Below are positions 46,943-58,872 of a stretch of 64,000 bases of DNA, piece by piece. The stretch spans positions 2,108,001 to 2,172,000 of the forward strand of contig JABELC010000003.1 of the NCBI GenBank assembly GCA_028455995.1, written 5' to 3'. The notes under the pieces are model-generated. The model was not told where the DNA came from and searched no databases. It was given only the letters and a program-made list of their open reading frames with translations. The stretch comes from Scleromitrula shiraiana (lineage: Eukaryota; Ascomycota; Leotiomycetes; Helotiales; Sclerotiniaceae). Numbering within the stretch: position 1 is the first letter of the stretch; the number at the start of each line of letters is the position of its first letter. Position numbers and translations under genes: made by a program.

Positions 46943-48353
46943 TTATTCTAGCATACTTGCTTGATTGGTATAAAGCACATCAACCACACTACTCAACTTC
47001 TCAATTGTCGCCAGTGCGGCATCATATCCTTCATCCCTCTCCGTCTCATCATAGATAATCAAACATCCGGCACCTTGGTCCAATACTCCAATGATCACTT
47101 TATCGAGAATCATCTGCGATAATTTTCTCTCCACTTGTTGCGTGTCAAGACCAACCATCTTGGCAATATGGGCAATTTCGACACGGGAAAATGGCTCGAT
47201 TACTTTAATCAGGTTTTGCTCCAACATGGCATCGTAGAGACGACGGAGGTGATTGCGAATGAAGGCATCGGAGCCAAGTTCGTTGCGGTAATCTCCTAAA
47301 GCTTTCTCGTACTCCTCTAGAGAGCGATTGGAATGGGCGCGGGCAACTGCTTTCATGGCTTCGAGGTTCTTGCCAGCATATTTGACGGCTTGTTTGGAGG
47401 TCATGAGTGTGTTGACATCGTCTGCAAGGTTGAGCATGATCTTGCAGAGAAGCATGTATTGAAGTGCAGCAGTTGCCTTCTCAGGCTCGTCTTGTGTGTG
47501 GTATCCATCTAGTGCTTCAATAAAGTAAGAGAATGCGGTATTGAAATCTTTGTCTTCGGCGTGGAGCTTCCCAGATTGCATGTCGAGGCCGGCTTGTAGG
47601 AGAGGCGGGGTATAAACAGATGCCGCGCTTGTTCGTGCAGATGTAAGAGCAGCGCGTCCTTTGGCTACATTGCCTAAAGCGTGGTAGACGCGGGATTCGA
47701 GCAGTTGAACTTCAACAAGAACAAGCTTGTCATCAAGACGCTTGAGTTCTCGAAGAAGACTGTTGATGAGGGTGAGGGCATCGTAGTATGATTGTTTAAT
47801 CATGTAGAGACCCACAAGACGAGTTTCGAGATTCTGTCTTAAGATACCGCGACGCTCAGATGTGGCCCATTCAATACATGATTTTGTGACTGAGATTTGG
47901 GTATCTGTTGTGTTTGGGATAGCATTGAATAAATCTAGGAGTTGTCGTACTGTAAAGAGTGATTGTTAGCAAACTTCTTTAGATCTGATGGATCTGCGGT
48001 AGTATCTGAATGGGCTCTTCGTACCTAGTTTTGCAGTTTTGGCCTTTGCGAAAGATGATAATATCGTCCGGCTTGTTGTAATTAACTCTACCAACTCATC
48101 CGCTCTCCTAATACTTGTGTCAATGACAGTCCTTTTCAACACCATATCTCCATGCTAGATATATTACTTACTTCCCATCTCGATATAATTCTCCCAAGCT
48201 GACCAACGCAGTCTCATATTCTCGTACAGCGGCTTCCGAATTTATTGAGGGTGGTTTGGAGATGATATCTTTGTATTCTGCCTCAGCCTTTTTTGGATCT
48301 GTCTTGGCCAATTTCTGTGCCTCTTGTATCCTCAATGATTCTGCTGGAGCCAT
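46943..48353 (-). CDS. RPN6: RPN6, 26S proteasome lid subunit (PSMD11)
   Basis: Three exons (48353-48172, 48107-48025, 47949-46943) with GT-AG introns give 423 residues, the normal size for Rpn6. Family segments include FAKAKTAKLVRQLLDLF, ALQYMLLCKIMLNLADDVN and LMTSKQAVKYAGK in the TPR-like solenoid. The C-terminal PCI domain (about 290-390) includes HLRRLYDAMLEQNLIKVIEP, IAHIAKMVGLD and VERKLSQMILDKVIIGVLDQ. Rpn6 clamps the lid to the 20S core and ATPase ring and is needed for 26S assembly. The start reads MAPAESLRIQEAQKLAK. Its upstream region (278 bp) is shared with SOF1, so the two may share regulatory sequence. Confidence 0.96.
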
Positions 48354-48631
48354 CTTGATAAGTTGTGAAAAATTAGAATTTTGAATGTAGTATGAGATGT
48401 GTAGAATTGTTGGTTGTTTACTATGGCTCAATGAATAGAATCGCAATTCTAAGGTAAACTTGCCATTACGATGCCACTAGGTACCTGGAGCTTTGTGGAA
48501 ACTGCGCTAAAATTACCATCCCTGCGAATTTTTATTCTGGGCCCAAGATTTTTATCCGACTGATAATATTTCTTCTAGCTTTGCGATAATATTTCAATCT
48601 TCAGTTATGGTTATAACAAATTAATTCCACC
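48354..48631. promoter_or_regulatory. Bidirectional promoter, RPN6 / SOF1
   Basis: 278 bp between divergent start codons of a proteasome and a ribosome-biogenesis gene. No TATA box or known element such as a proteasome-associated control element was recognised. Confidence 0.6.
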
Positions 48632-50094
48632 ATGGTAAGTACTATTCTGATCATTGATCAATACAACACAATACTATTTACTAACAATGATTCTCTATAG
48701 AAAATTAAAGCACTTAGTCGGCCTACCATCCAGGCCCCAGGGTCTGAGGCGAGACAACCCCGCAACCTTGGTATGTACAGTTCTTTTATGATACAGAGCA
48801 GGTAGGGAGAATTTGAGGCTCACATGAATTCCACTTAGATCCGGCCCTTCATCCTTTCGAAAGAGCTCGAGAATATACCCGTGCCCTCAATGCCACCAAA
48901 ATGGAGAGAATGTTTGCCGCCCCCTTCATCACCCAGCTAGGGAAAGGTCATGTTGATGGAGTTTATACAATGGCAAAGGATCCGAATTCGCTGGAAAGAT
49001 TCGCTAGTGGGAGTGGTGACGGTATCGTTAAAGTTTGGGATTTGGTATCTAGAGAGGAGATTTGGAATGCCAGTGCGCATGAGAATATCGTTAAAGGAAT
49101 GAGTTGGACTAGAGATCAAAAACTCTTGACATGCGCCAGTGACCGTTCGATCAAACTTTTCGACCCTTACAATACACCCTCTGGATCTGCGCCTATTTCT
49201 ACTTGGTTAGGCACAAATGCTTTCACAAGTTTATCCCACCATCGGTCCAAGAATGCTTTCGCAGCATCATCTGGAGTCATTTCGATATACGACCTTGAAA
49301 GACAGACTGCGCCACCCGAAGTTCTGAAATGGCCAAATTCAACTGAGACTATCACCACAGTTGCGTTCAACCAAATTGAAACCTCCATTCTTGCATCCGC
49401 TGCTTCAGACAGATCAATTGTATTATATGATCTTCGAACTGGATCACCAGTACACAAAACCATTCTCAATTTTGCATCGAATGCGATATCTTGGAATCCT
49501 ATGGAGGCATTTAATTTTGCTGTAGCGAACGAAGATCATAATGTTTACATATTCGATATGCGAAAGATGGAGCGAGCTTTGAATGTGCTCAAGAATCACG
49601 TTGCGGCTGTCATGGATGTTGAATTCAGTCCAACTGGTGAGGAGCTTGTCACGGCATCATATGATAGAACGATTAGGTTATGGAGCAGGACTAAGGGTCA
49701 CTCAAGAGACATTTACCATACCAAGCGTATGCAGAGAGTATTCTCTGCAAAATGGACTCCAGATTCGAATTTCATCCTTTCAGGTTCCGATGATGGAAAC
49801 ATTCGCTTGTGGAGAGCCAATGCTTCGAAGAGAGAGGGCATTAAATCAGCCAAACAAAGAACAGCCCTGGAATATAACGCAGCACTTTCAGAGCGATATT
49901 CACATATGCCGGAGATCAGAAGAATCGCACGTCACAGGCATATACCCAAGGTTATCAAGAAAGCTGGTGAGATTAAGTCCGAGGAACTTAAAGCCATTAA
50001 GCGCAGACATGAGAACGAACGCAAACATACAAAGAAGCAATTTTCAGCAAGACGAGCAGAGAGGGAAAAGATGGTTTTGGCATCGGAAAAGTAA
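48632..50094 (+). CDS. SOF1: SOF1/DCAF13, U3 snoRNP WD40 protein
   Basis: Three exons (48632-48634, 48701-48770, 48839-50094) give 442 residues. The first exon is only the ATG, cut by a GTAAGT donor; exon 2 begins KIKALSRPTIQAPGSEARQP, which matches the usual Sof1 N-terminus. WD repeats include GHVDGVYTMAKDPNSLERFA, SGSGDGIVKVWD, VTASYDRTIRLW and LSGSDDGNIRLWRA. The C-terminal Sof1 domain reads ALEYNAALSERYSHMPEIRR then RHRHIPK, with a basic coiled tail. Sof1 is an essential part of the SSU processome for 18S rRNA maturation in the nucleolus. The ATG-only exon is supported because the frame upstream in exon 2 lacks another suitable start. An alternative start is the internal Met at 48901, but it would cut off conserved sequence. 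Confidence 0.94.
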
Positions 50095-52601
50095 TGTGTA
50101 TATTTGGCTGGGGACAATGGAGTTGCGGTATAGTCACTCGGATGTATATGGGATATGTAAGGCGTTATGAGATAGGGCTGGTGTAGGAAATACCATAAAT
50201 TGCAATATCTGCCCATCTAGATAGTGAATCAGCATTGGCCACAATAATGTGTTTCGGGTCATTTTCTACTTGTGTATGTGATAGCTTCGGACGGAACTTC
50301 GTGAACTGGCTAGTGCCGCCTTCTTTAGTCGTCGATCGATCTTGAGTTCTTACAAACCTGACAAACCAGCTTGACCACTAGCAGCTACCTCGCTCCAAGC
50401 CTGTTTTTATTCCTGATTCTTTCTCCCCATGTTGTTAATGCTGGCTCTAGTCTCTTCCAACATTGCTCCTATTTACTCTACCCTCATGTTGTCATTGTTG
50501 GAAGTAGCACTGCCATCATTCAAGTTCTTCACTGTCCCAAATCAGTATAGCAAAACCACAGTGGTGAATAGTCGATTCAGTAACCCGTTCTTGCTCTCGT
50601 GGAGGACTATTTTTGAATATTCAAGTCCGTTTCCACCAATCAAGCTGAGACCCCCGCGTTTCCAACAGCTAACTAACCAAACAAGAGTGGGCATGAAGGA
50701 CCTAGGTCGGTGATCATAAATATTGGTTCAATTGAATCGAAGGGAGCTGCGATAACTGACAATGCATGATATCAATGCATCGTCTCGTTGTCACTCTCAT
50801 AAGCGGGAAACTACTGCCGATTTCTCAAAATTTTATTGAAATAACCTAATCACTCGTTGGCAAGTCTTGAATTATGGTATCATCTCGTATTTTGAGATAC
50901 AACCCTACTGGATCCACATCCTAGACGAGTGACCTAAAGTTTGAAGCAATGAATAATAATATGAGAAGGGTGATCAAAGAATCACTTGTATATAAACAAC
51001 TAGTAATTGCCTGAAACTTATGAAGCCCACCCGCTACTCCGATCATTCACTCTACATGTATAGTTGCATTACCTTTTCTCCGTTTATTCGATACCTCCAT
51101 GATTCAGAAACAAAGAATGAGGTATAAAAGTGATCATGGGGTGTAGAGCGGAACGGATCTATAGAACATATTCTTTTGTGACTCCTTCATCGGATTCGAT
51201 GAACCAAAACAGAAATAATACCAGACTAAAGGCTTGTTCCTGTGATCAGAGATACGCAGTATGATACTACAGTGATATTCGATCTTATCTTGAACTCAGA
51301 GGAGATGTTCCAGAAAGATGGTAACACTGAAAAGTATTTACCAACAGTGCTTATTTGATTATAGTTTTGTGGGTTATCTTGATAGCGGATGACAAAATAA
51401 ACCCAGTTCACATAAAATCCAACAGCTACATACATATCCGTAGAACTGTGGGTCTTATATATCCCAATTTCTCTCCATTCCAACACTCTCGAAGAATGGA
51501 AGCCGTCTCGGTGTCCTTGCTATTGGCGGACCAGACTTTCAGTATACGATTCGACAGGTTGAACAATCATCACCTTAAATAGCTCTAGAACGATATCTGA
51601 CTTTGGCACGCAGTCACATAATCATCTCAAAATCAATATCAATATCCATATTCACATCCACGATCATATCCACTGCCCACTCTTATTGGAATTATGATTT
51701 ATCCCATGAAATAACATAACCCCATACATTTCAGATCCTTCCGTCGATGCTATGTTCTACTTCTTGAAATGTGGAGAAGCAAGAGCAGGGGATTGGGATA
51801 GGAGTGGAGATAGAAGTGAATTGAAATTGGATGTGAATGATATTCATTGGAACGAGGTATAAATACCAGCAACCTTAGATGTCTGGTCAGGTTATCATTA
51901 GCAGCGAGATGAAGGTTACGTGCAAGTGTCACGGATCACTGACTTCTCAGATATAATATGGTGTAGCCTAACATGATTATAGAGCAGGAACGACTGCCGA
52001 TTCTAATACTCCAGGCGCGTGCCTAACGTGTTTATATGGTAGAAAGACTCTTGGAGTGACACTGTAGCTTTTAAATATAGCGACAATAAGTCTTCAAGAT
52101 CTTGATTGGGATGGCAATAAATGAATAACAGTATCTCACTGTCATTCCCTCCATACTTTGAACTCCATTCCAATCAAGTAACTGAGCTTTAAATCTATAC
52201 CCAACACAGCAGCAATATCCTGCGCCCTCGATAATTTCTTTACATCTAATCCCGAATCCACATCCCAATTGCTTAATACTTTATCAGTTTATCTCCAATT
52301 ACAAACTCGCAAGAATCGAAACGACAGCTCAAACGTTGTTTATATACACACGATCAGATTCGAGTTCAAGCCACATCAAGATCTCTGGTATATTCTTTAC
52401 CTCTTGTTTATAGAGATTGGAGTGAATCGAAATTCTATAGTGTACACCCATCCCATCTATTTGAAATGTATTCGCTTGAACACATCCTCTCTGAAAGAAC
52501 AGTATCAGCACCAACCAAGATCGTAACTATAAATACCACCCCTCCAGGCCAACTACAACAAAAACTTAGACAACTCTAGCATCTACAATTACCAAACTAC
52601 T
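50095..52601. other. Gene-free region downstream of SOF1
   Basis: About 2.5 kb. Frames at 50429-50713 (94 codons), 51226-51582 and 52269-52526 show no recognised domains. The section 52520-52601 looks like a promoter and leader for the small frame at 52602. The rest appears non-coding. Confidence 0.4.
52525..52601 (+). promoter_or_regulatory. TATA box and leader-like sequence
   Basis: CTATAAATACC at about 52527-52537 followed by an A/C-rich stretch of about 65 bases (CAACAAAAACTTAG, CTACAATTACCAAACTACT) ending at ATG 52602. This is the usual look of a strongly expressed fungal gene start, but no transcript evidence is available. Confidence 0.4.
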
Positions 52602-52859
52602 ATGTCTAACAGCGGTCCCATACAATTCAACTATCAAGGTATAAATATCAGATTCGAGCTAATGCCGGTAACTCTCAATCGTGAAGTCCATGAGTCATGT
52701 TACTGAGTTTATGTATATATAGGGGAAATACGCGAGGGGGGGGGGGGAGAGAGGTGGGGGATGACAGTGATAACACAACTGTATTTATTGATAACAACAT
52801 GCACTCTATCGATAATAAAACCTCGAAAATTCATTCACTATCAAGAGAATGAAGCGTAA
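52602..52859 (+). CDS. Possible tiny spliced gene, unknown product
   Basis: The frame starts MSNSGPIQFNYQ. A donor GTATAA at 52639 and an acceptor TATATAG ending at 52722 would join it to GEIREGGGGERWGMTV and on to a stop at 52857-52859. Unspliced, it would end at 52706 (34 codons). Exon 2 contains a 12-base G run (52736-52747), so its true frame is sensitive to sequencing error. The main support is the promoter-like sequence just before it. No family was recognised. It may equally be a non-coding transcript. Confidence 0.25.
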
Positions 52860-53188
52860 TGGACGGAAAGCATAGATGGGTTTAAATAAGTCTGATAGGA
52901 CGGACTATCTCTCGCAGCCTTTTGGCTCCAGAAATTGAGAAATGTTTGAGTACAGTTTAAGTTCGTCAATCTCGAGTTTCTTAATTAAATACGCTGGTTT
53001 TGGATGCTTTTTGGGGCCATTGATATTCACTTTACTTTTACCATTTTGGATATGAAAGATGATAGTTGTACATATGATGTATATCAGATTCATTATTTCG
53101 TATATTCTATGCATAGTCAAAGCCAAACACCAACCAACCATCTTGTATATCTACACAAACAAAAAAGCAAATCCATCTTATCCTCCCT
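52860..53188. other. Short spacer downstream of the AsaB-like gene
   Basis: About 330 bp, AT-rich, probably 3' UTR of the minus-strand gene. No other feature is seen. Confidence 0.35.
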
Positions 53189-54226
53189 CTATGGACCGAA
53201 AACCAAACACCTAACCTCAATACTCTCCCTCCCCCTCGCCCCCACCGGCGTCCTCCTATCCACAAACGCCGTATGCGGCACCCGTCCCCCCTGCACACCA
53301 CTCCCCTTCTTCTCACTCTCACTATCATAACACTCCAAAAATAACCTCTCATCATTCGTCATGCCAGAGAGATAATGCCACTTCTGACCCTCATCATACA
53401 CAATCCCCGCCGTCTCCCCCGTCGTATCAGGATACCGATGTTCAACCGGAACAACATGTTCATCCTTTGTACTCTTTGAGCTCGCAAATGCCAAGGGGGA
53501 CCCTTGAACGGGTCCATTGAGTGGGCGCCAGACGTTTATGATGCGGTAGCGGCCTTTGAGGAGTTGTTCGGCTTCGGTGGGGAGATGACGACGTATGCGT
53601 TGGGCGACGGATTTACTCGTTTGGTCGATATGGACTCTGGTTACGGGGGTTCGATGGGCATTTGGATCGGAGCGTCGAACGGTGTGGTCGAAGATAAATA
53701 CTTTGTTTGAGCCGGGTACATTATCTAAGACTAACTTTTCCACCTCGGGATAGTAGTTCTTTTTGATAGATTCATCATCTCTGAATTCCTTTTCGGAGGA
53801 TTCGGGAACACCGAGGATGACCGAGAATGCATCGGCGTCGAGCGAGTATTCTGATTCTTTGCCCCGGATATCGGTTATGGGAACATCGACATCGTGGTCT
53901 CCGAAATTGCGTTGCGGTTGGCCGGCGGGTGGGGTCTCGACGTAGTTGAATGGGATGGATCCGTCGGTTGGGGGTTTAAAATAGTTTAGTGTCACGGTTG
54001 TATCACCGCGAGGAATATAATTGCTGTCTTGAGTGTTGGTTTGACCGGCTGCTTCAATTCGAGAGGATTGTGAGAGATTGTGAGCAGGCGTACTGTGGAT
54101 AGGTGAAGCGATAGCCATTGTATGAAGCTTTTGAAGCGGGGTTCGTGTAAATGATATCAATGAAGGAGTTCTTTGAATTAATCCTGTAAACTGTCTTTTA
54201 AACGTTTTGAAGATTGTATCTATCAA
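53189..54226 (-). CDS. AsaB/CmcJ-like hydroxylase/desaturase family protein
   Basis: Single-exon frame of 345 residues from 54226; a second Met at 54118 (MAIASPIHST) would give 309. Conserved family segments are VTLNYFKPPTDGS, NKVFIFDHTVRRSDP, PVTRVHIDQTS (the H-x-D of an iron site, in the usual position), RYRIINVWRPLNGPVQGSPL and the C-terminal WHYLSGMTNDERLFLECYDS with RESIEVRCLVFGP. This is the fungal family containing AsaB and GA4 desaturase-like proteins, thought to be Fe(II)/2-oxoglutarate-type oxygenases of secondary metabolism. The substrate is unknown, and no other metabolic cluster genes flank it. Residues 1-36 are basic and Ser/Thr-rich with few acids, like a mitochondrial presequence, but could simply be leader sequence. 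I favour the 54118 start moderately. Confidence 0.82.
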   Translation of the reverse strand: MIDTIFKTFKRQFTGLIQRTPSLISFTRTPLQKLHTMAIASPIHSTPAHNLSQSSRIEAAGQTNTQDSNYIPRGDTTVTLNYFKPPTDGSIPFNYVETPPAGQPQRNFGDHDVDVPITDIRGKESEYSLDADAFSVILGVPESSEKEFRDDESIKKNYYPEVEKLVLDNVPGSNKVFIFDHTVRRSDPNAHRTPVTRVHIDQTSKSVAQRIRRHLPTEAEQLLKGRYRIINVWRPLNGPVQGSPLAFASSKSTKDEHVVPVEHRYPDTTGETAGIVYDEGQKWHYLSGMTNDERLFLECYDSESEKKGSGVQGGRVPHTAFVDRRTPVGARGRESIEVRCLVFGP

Positions 54227-55137
54227 TTAATCTGTGTATGTTGTATATGTATGGAATCTGTAATATATTAATAGGAAAGAGGGGTTCATAGCAAATATAT
54301 ATATAGTCCACGGTATGGTCTCTACTTCCGTATATTGAATACCAAATCGATATTTATATTATTAAGCAAACCCCAGTCAAAGCCATCACATCATACAAAC
54401 CAATGGTACAATTCTGTAAAATATTTATTAGAAATCAACGCCGCATCGAATGATTTAGATCGCATTGTCTTTCCCTTCAATTTTTTGGTGTAATTCCTTA
54501 TCCCCGCCGCCATACCAGAAAAACCGAATAGTTTTGAAGCTCGAGCACGCCATGTCATGCAACGATATCGGTATTCCCGTATGGTGGGGTAAAGACGGTA
54601 GATTTTGATTACTTATCCGGAAGATGACAAATCTACGTATGATTTGTGTGTTTTTGTTGTATAACTCATTTTTGTTGGTGGCGTTGTTGATTGATCCAGC
54701 CGTACCCATCTATATCCAGTCGGCATTTCGGATTTAATCCTCTGCTAGGATTAAAGCATCTGGATTTAGATGTCTACTTCGAAAGATGTTATAGTATTGC
54801 GAATATCCGTCAATAGAAGGAAACTTGGCTAATTTAGAATCCATTTCAGAGAATCATTGGTATATTACTCAACACCTAACTTCCTATCTATCCTTTCTTA
54901 CGCCTTCCACAAGATAATACACTGTAAGAAACCATAACCACAACCACGTCCAATAAGAAAAAGTTCCAAGGCAAGGAAATGTAAATCACTACAAACACCA
55001 CAACTCCTCATTCCCCCATTCCGCCTGAAAAGTCACTTGGGACAAGAACGACCACACACAAAAACACCATATATCAACATTGTCTTCACACAATTCCATT
55101 CAATCTACACCCTCATCATCCCTCATTAATCCAAATC
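54227..55137. other. Intergenic region upstream of the AsaB-like gene
   Basis: About 900 bp. An 84-codon minus-strand frame at 54455-54709 has no recognised domain. A TATATATA run lies at 54294-54305, about 70 bp upstream of the longer start. It probably also contains the 3' UTR of the next minus-strand gene. Confidence 0.35.
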
Positions 55138-57834
55138 TCAAGACTTCCCAGCAGTTTTCTTCCTCCTACCCGGCGTCCCATTACCAAGCATACCCAGAGC
55201 AATTTTACTCGTTCTAACACCCACCTTAACTCTACTTTTCTTCCCCTTTTCTTCCAAATTCTGATTCAAGTTCTCTGCATCCCCATCAACTACCCTTCCC
55301 CCGTCTTTATCAACCCTCCTACTATTTAAAGTTTTTCTCTGTTCAAACTCCTGAAATTCAGCTATCTCCTCCTTCCACATAACACTTTTCCTCTTCTCAG
55401 TACCCTCTCTCTTCTTCTCTCTCTTCGATTTTTCTTCAAAGATTTCCTTCAAATATCTCTGTCTTAAAACCGGATCTTCTTTCTCATCTGCTTTCTTAGC
55501 CAATACATCCGCTGCAGGGATCGCCCCCATTTTGTTTTTGCGAGTATTGACACGCGTCAATGCTGCTAGTTCTTTTTCTACATTTCGTTTCAGAGTAACT
55601 GTTCCATCACCATCTTGACCTCCAAATCGACGAACTGGAATATGACTGGGTGCGGGGAGTGGAACTTTAGACACAGGTAGACGGGTCCTACCACTGCGTC
55701 TTATGGATTGGGGTTCCGGTGTAGCAACTTCTGGTGTAGAGGTATTCTTGATCTTGCATTTGGGGGTCAATAATGGGATGGCTGGTGGGCCAATGTAAAA
55801 TTCTTCTTTTGTTGGCTCTTGTACTGGTGATGAAGGCTCGGCATCGACGTTATCTCCAAGAGGAAGACGAAGAGGTGAATGAGGTAGAGACTTCTTCCTC
55901 TTAGGGGCTGCTGCCTTTGCAGCTTTATCTGCCTTAACTCGAGTGAGAAATTCTCGAAACAAATCTGTATCATCAGTAGCATAAGCTGCAGATGCTGCAT
56001 TTGAGAGGGTATCTTCGGTGACTTCAGTGTTTGAATCGGCTGGTGCCAATGTTTCAGGATCTGCTAATTGGGCGTTGGAATCCAAACTAGCAATGCTGAC
56101 AGGCTCAAGAGATTCGCCATCTTCCATGGATTCGTTTTCGACCGAAGTTTGGATATCTTCATCCTCATTCTCGCCACGAGAGCCAAGTCCCACAAGGCCA
56201 AGTGAGTCAACATTGATAGTGGGTTCAAGGAGGATTTCCGAAAGATCAGACATTGAATCATCCGAATCGTCATCAGAATCTTCACCTCCATCTACTGGGT
56301 CTTCGTCCACTTCCATCTCGTCCATGCCTTGAGAAGACCCATAAATCGAATCTGTAACATTGGAAACTTTGACAGGCGAAACCCGGTGGGTAAGAAATTC
56401 TTCAACAACAGCCTCTACTTCTTTAGCAGGAGTTGATACTCTTCTATGCGAGTCTTTAGGCGAAGGTTCGTGGACTTCCCCTTCAGCGGTATCAAAAAAT
56501 GTCGCCAAATTCGCCGTATATTTAGAATATGGCTCTCCAACCACGGCTGGCTTATGCATGATGTTTTTGTTCTGCTCGGTTGTTACCGCACAAGCACTTA
56601 ATGGATTTCCCTTGATATTGTCTGAGGGTTTGGTTTCAAGAAGCTGTTCGGTGAATTCTGTGCTATCGCGCAATCGATCACTTTGGCGCGTACTTCGGCG
56701 CAAGCTTGATCTACTTTGCTTGATGGGCATAGAAGACTCTGAAGCAAATATTTCATTTCCTGTATTTTTTGTGCTTCCAACCGTAATGTCGTGATCTTCA
56801 AGGGCTGCATTTGTACTTGTAATAATTTTCTCTTTCGAAGCTTCATCGTTGTTGGGGGATAGTAGCAAACCATCGTGATTTCGTTTATTGTCTTGTCTGT
56901 CCTCGTTGTTGGAAGTGACAACTGAAGTTGTCTCTTTTTCTTCAATATTGTGGGATTCTTGTTTGTCTTGTCCATGAATCGATCTTCGAAGGCTTTGTGT
57001 CTTTGATGTCGTCTCTGACGGGTGTTGCAGATATTGATCCCGCGGCGATCTTTGAGATTCCTCAGGTGCCTGGAAATCGAAAGCCACAGAAGTACGTCGA
57101 CTCTCCTGCTGCGGCTGCTGTTGTTCCTGAGAATCCTGTCTCGAATCACTCACCACTGATCTTCTAATACTCTTCCTCATCGACTTTCTTCTCCTATTTG
57201 GACTCCCCATAAACTCCTTTCCCTTTGGCGAGATAGCCTTGCTAGGTAAACTCATATTGGCAATCTGACCCAGACCATTAAACACCATCTGTCTCCCCTG
57301 TTTCCGCGGCGTAATAACCAAATTAGCATTTGTCCTCTTCCTCGGCACCACCTGCGATTTATCCGGACTCCCCACCATTCCTTTCCTTGGACTCGCCATC
57401 GCCATTCCAATCCCCGCCCCCATAATTTCAACACTCTCATCCTTCGCACCGCCATCCATCCACCTAGCCGCAGAAATATTTTCCCTCGCGCCAATCCCCA
57501 CAACCTTCGCCTTCTTCCTCGCGCCCACCCCCTCCCGTTCCAACTCCATAATCACATCATCATAGTTCTCCTTACCCTCCGTACGTGTTCTCAATCCTCC
57601 ACGTTTCTTCCATATCTTCTGGCCGTGCAATCGCGGGGCGTGTGCTGTGACTGGCGCTCGTTCCCAGGCTTTCAATGGGATGCGGGATGGTTGGGGCGCG
57701 AATGCGTCTTTGAAGATTTCCCTTGGGTTTGTTAATTAGCTTTTTGTTGCGCAGATAATAAAAGTAAATAAAGGATTAAGTAAATTATATAATTACCAAT
57801 TCTCCCCTTTTTGATCAAACGGTACACCTGCCAT
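55138..57834 (-). CDS. Unidentified basic nuclear protein, 873 residues
   Basis: Two exons (57834-57797, 57721-55138; intron GT...AAG) give 873 residues starting MAGVPFDQKGENWEIFKDAF. The N-terminal 60 residues (LKAWERAPVTAHAPRLHGQK, IWKKRGG) look conserved and structured. The middle is disordered, Ser/Thr/Glu-rich, with repeated RRS/RKS basic patches (MRKSIRRSVVSD, SSLRRSTRQSDRL) and acidic stretches (DEDPVDGGEDSDDDSDD). The C-terminal part has a second conserved-looking block, SHIPVRRFGGQDGDGTVTLK and ELAALTRVNTRKNKMGA, then a charged helix and a Lys/Arg tail. The basic/acidic alternation and SP/TP sites suggest a nuclear, cell-cycle-phosphorylated protein. I do not recognise the family and assign no function. 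It is head-to-head with MRP10. Confidence 0.78.
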
Positions 57835-58399
57835 GTTTACAATTCCTTATGCGTATGCATTTAATTGCCCAAACCTCTCTATGTATGTGTTATTGAATGT
57901 AAATGTATCCCAATCAATGCTTTGTAAATAAACATAGAATAATTGCTGCAATGAATAAATAACCCTTCTCTTCTTTTCTAGCAAACAATACAGGAATGAA
58001 CAATACTCCAATTCAATATATGAATGTCGAAAACTATGAAACTATAAGGATGTTAAATTTCAATCTACCATCCACAATCTCACTCACACCTTCTTTTGTT
58101 TTTCTTTCACTCACTCATTCAATTCATTAATCTCATCACCAGGACATCTATCCACACTGATTCGCTAACCAAATCTCATGTAAACAAACCTTCCCGACCC
58201 ACCCACCACACTACTCTCCATGCGCTCTAGCGTATAAATTATTCCAAAGCACTGGCTTCATTAATCCAATATATCAGAATTGCCTCAAGATTCAATGTCC
58301 TAGAATCCTCAACTCACATCCAACATATATCTACATCTAAATTTACTAGATCCATACGCCACCCTCTCAGAATCAGAATCAGAATCAAAACCAGCAAAA
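57835..58399. promoter_or_regulatory. Divergent upstream region, 873-aa gene / MRP10
   Basis: 565 bp between divergent starts. It contains CTTTTGTTTTTCTTTCACTC pyrimidine stretches at 58090-58113 and an A/C-rich leader before 58400. No specific binding site was recognised. Confidence 0.45.
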
Positions 58400-58872
58400 A
58401 TGCCACCACCAAAAGGTCTCAGCACCGCAACAAAACCCATGCGCCTGCCACCGCTCCCCAAACTTCGAGTTCGTCGTCCCAATAAAGCGGGCGAAAATCC
58501 TTGCTTGACCGTCATGGGTTCTGTTCTCTGTGAGATACTCCTCCGACCTTCCCTCCCGCTCTTTCGAGACTCGATGCTAATGCAACCCAAATAGCATGCT
58601 GGGCCTCATCCGGCTACAACGTCGCGGGGTGTCAGGCGCTGGAATCTCAATTGAGGGCTTGTATGGATACGCCTGTATGTTTTATTTTATTTTATTTTGC
58701 TTCTTCCCTCTGCATTCCTCAGAGAGTCAATCAATCAATCGATCGATCAATCAGATAACTAACGTAAGATAAACCACTCCTCCAGCAACCCAAGGGCCAA
58801 AAGAAAAACACAATCAATTATCATTTATCGCGGATGTATTCCAAGATCGTGGGACCACGGAAGAAGAAATAG
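58400..58872 (+). CDS. MRP10: MRP10, mitochondrial small ribosomal subunit protein (mS37)
   Basis: Three short exons (58400-58529, 58595-58674, 58786-58872) give 98 residues. The N-terminus MPPPKGLSTATKPMRLPPLP is followed by LRVRRPNKAGENPCLTVMGS. The protein has a twin CX9C pattern: CLTVMGSVLSC and CQALESQLRAC. It then reads TINYHLSRMYSKIVGPRKKK, the usual Mrp10/CHCHD1 ending. CX9C proteins are imported and oxidised by Mia40; Mrp10 then joins the mitoribosome small subunit. The ATG is immediately before the conserved MPPPKGL start. The intron 1 boundary splits the second cysteine region (VLS/CWASS), and both junctions keep the CX9C spacing, which supports them. Confidence 0.93.
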
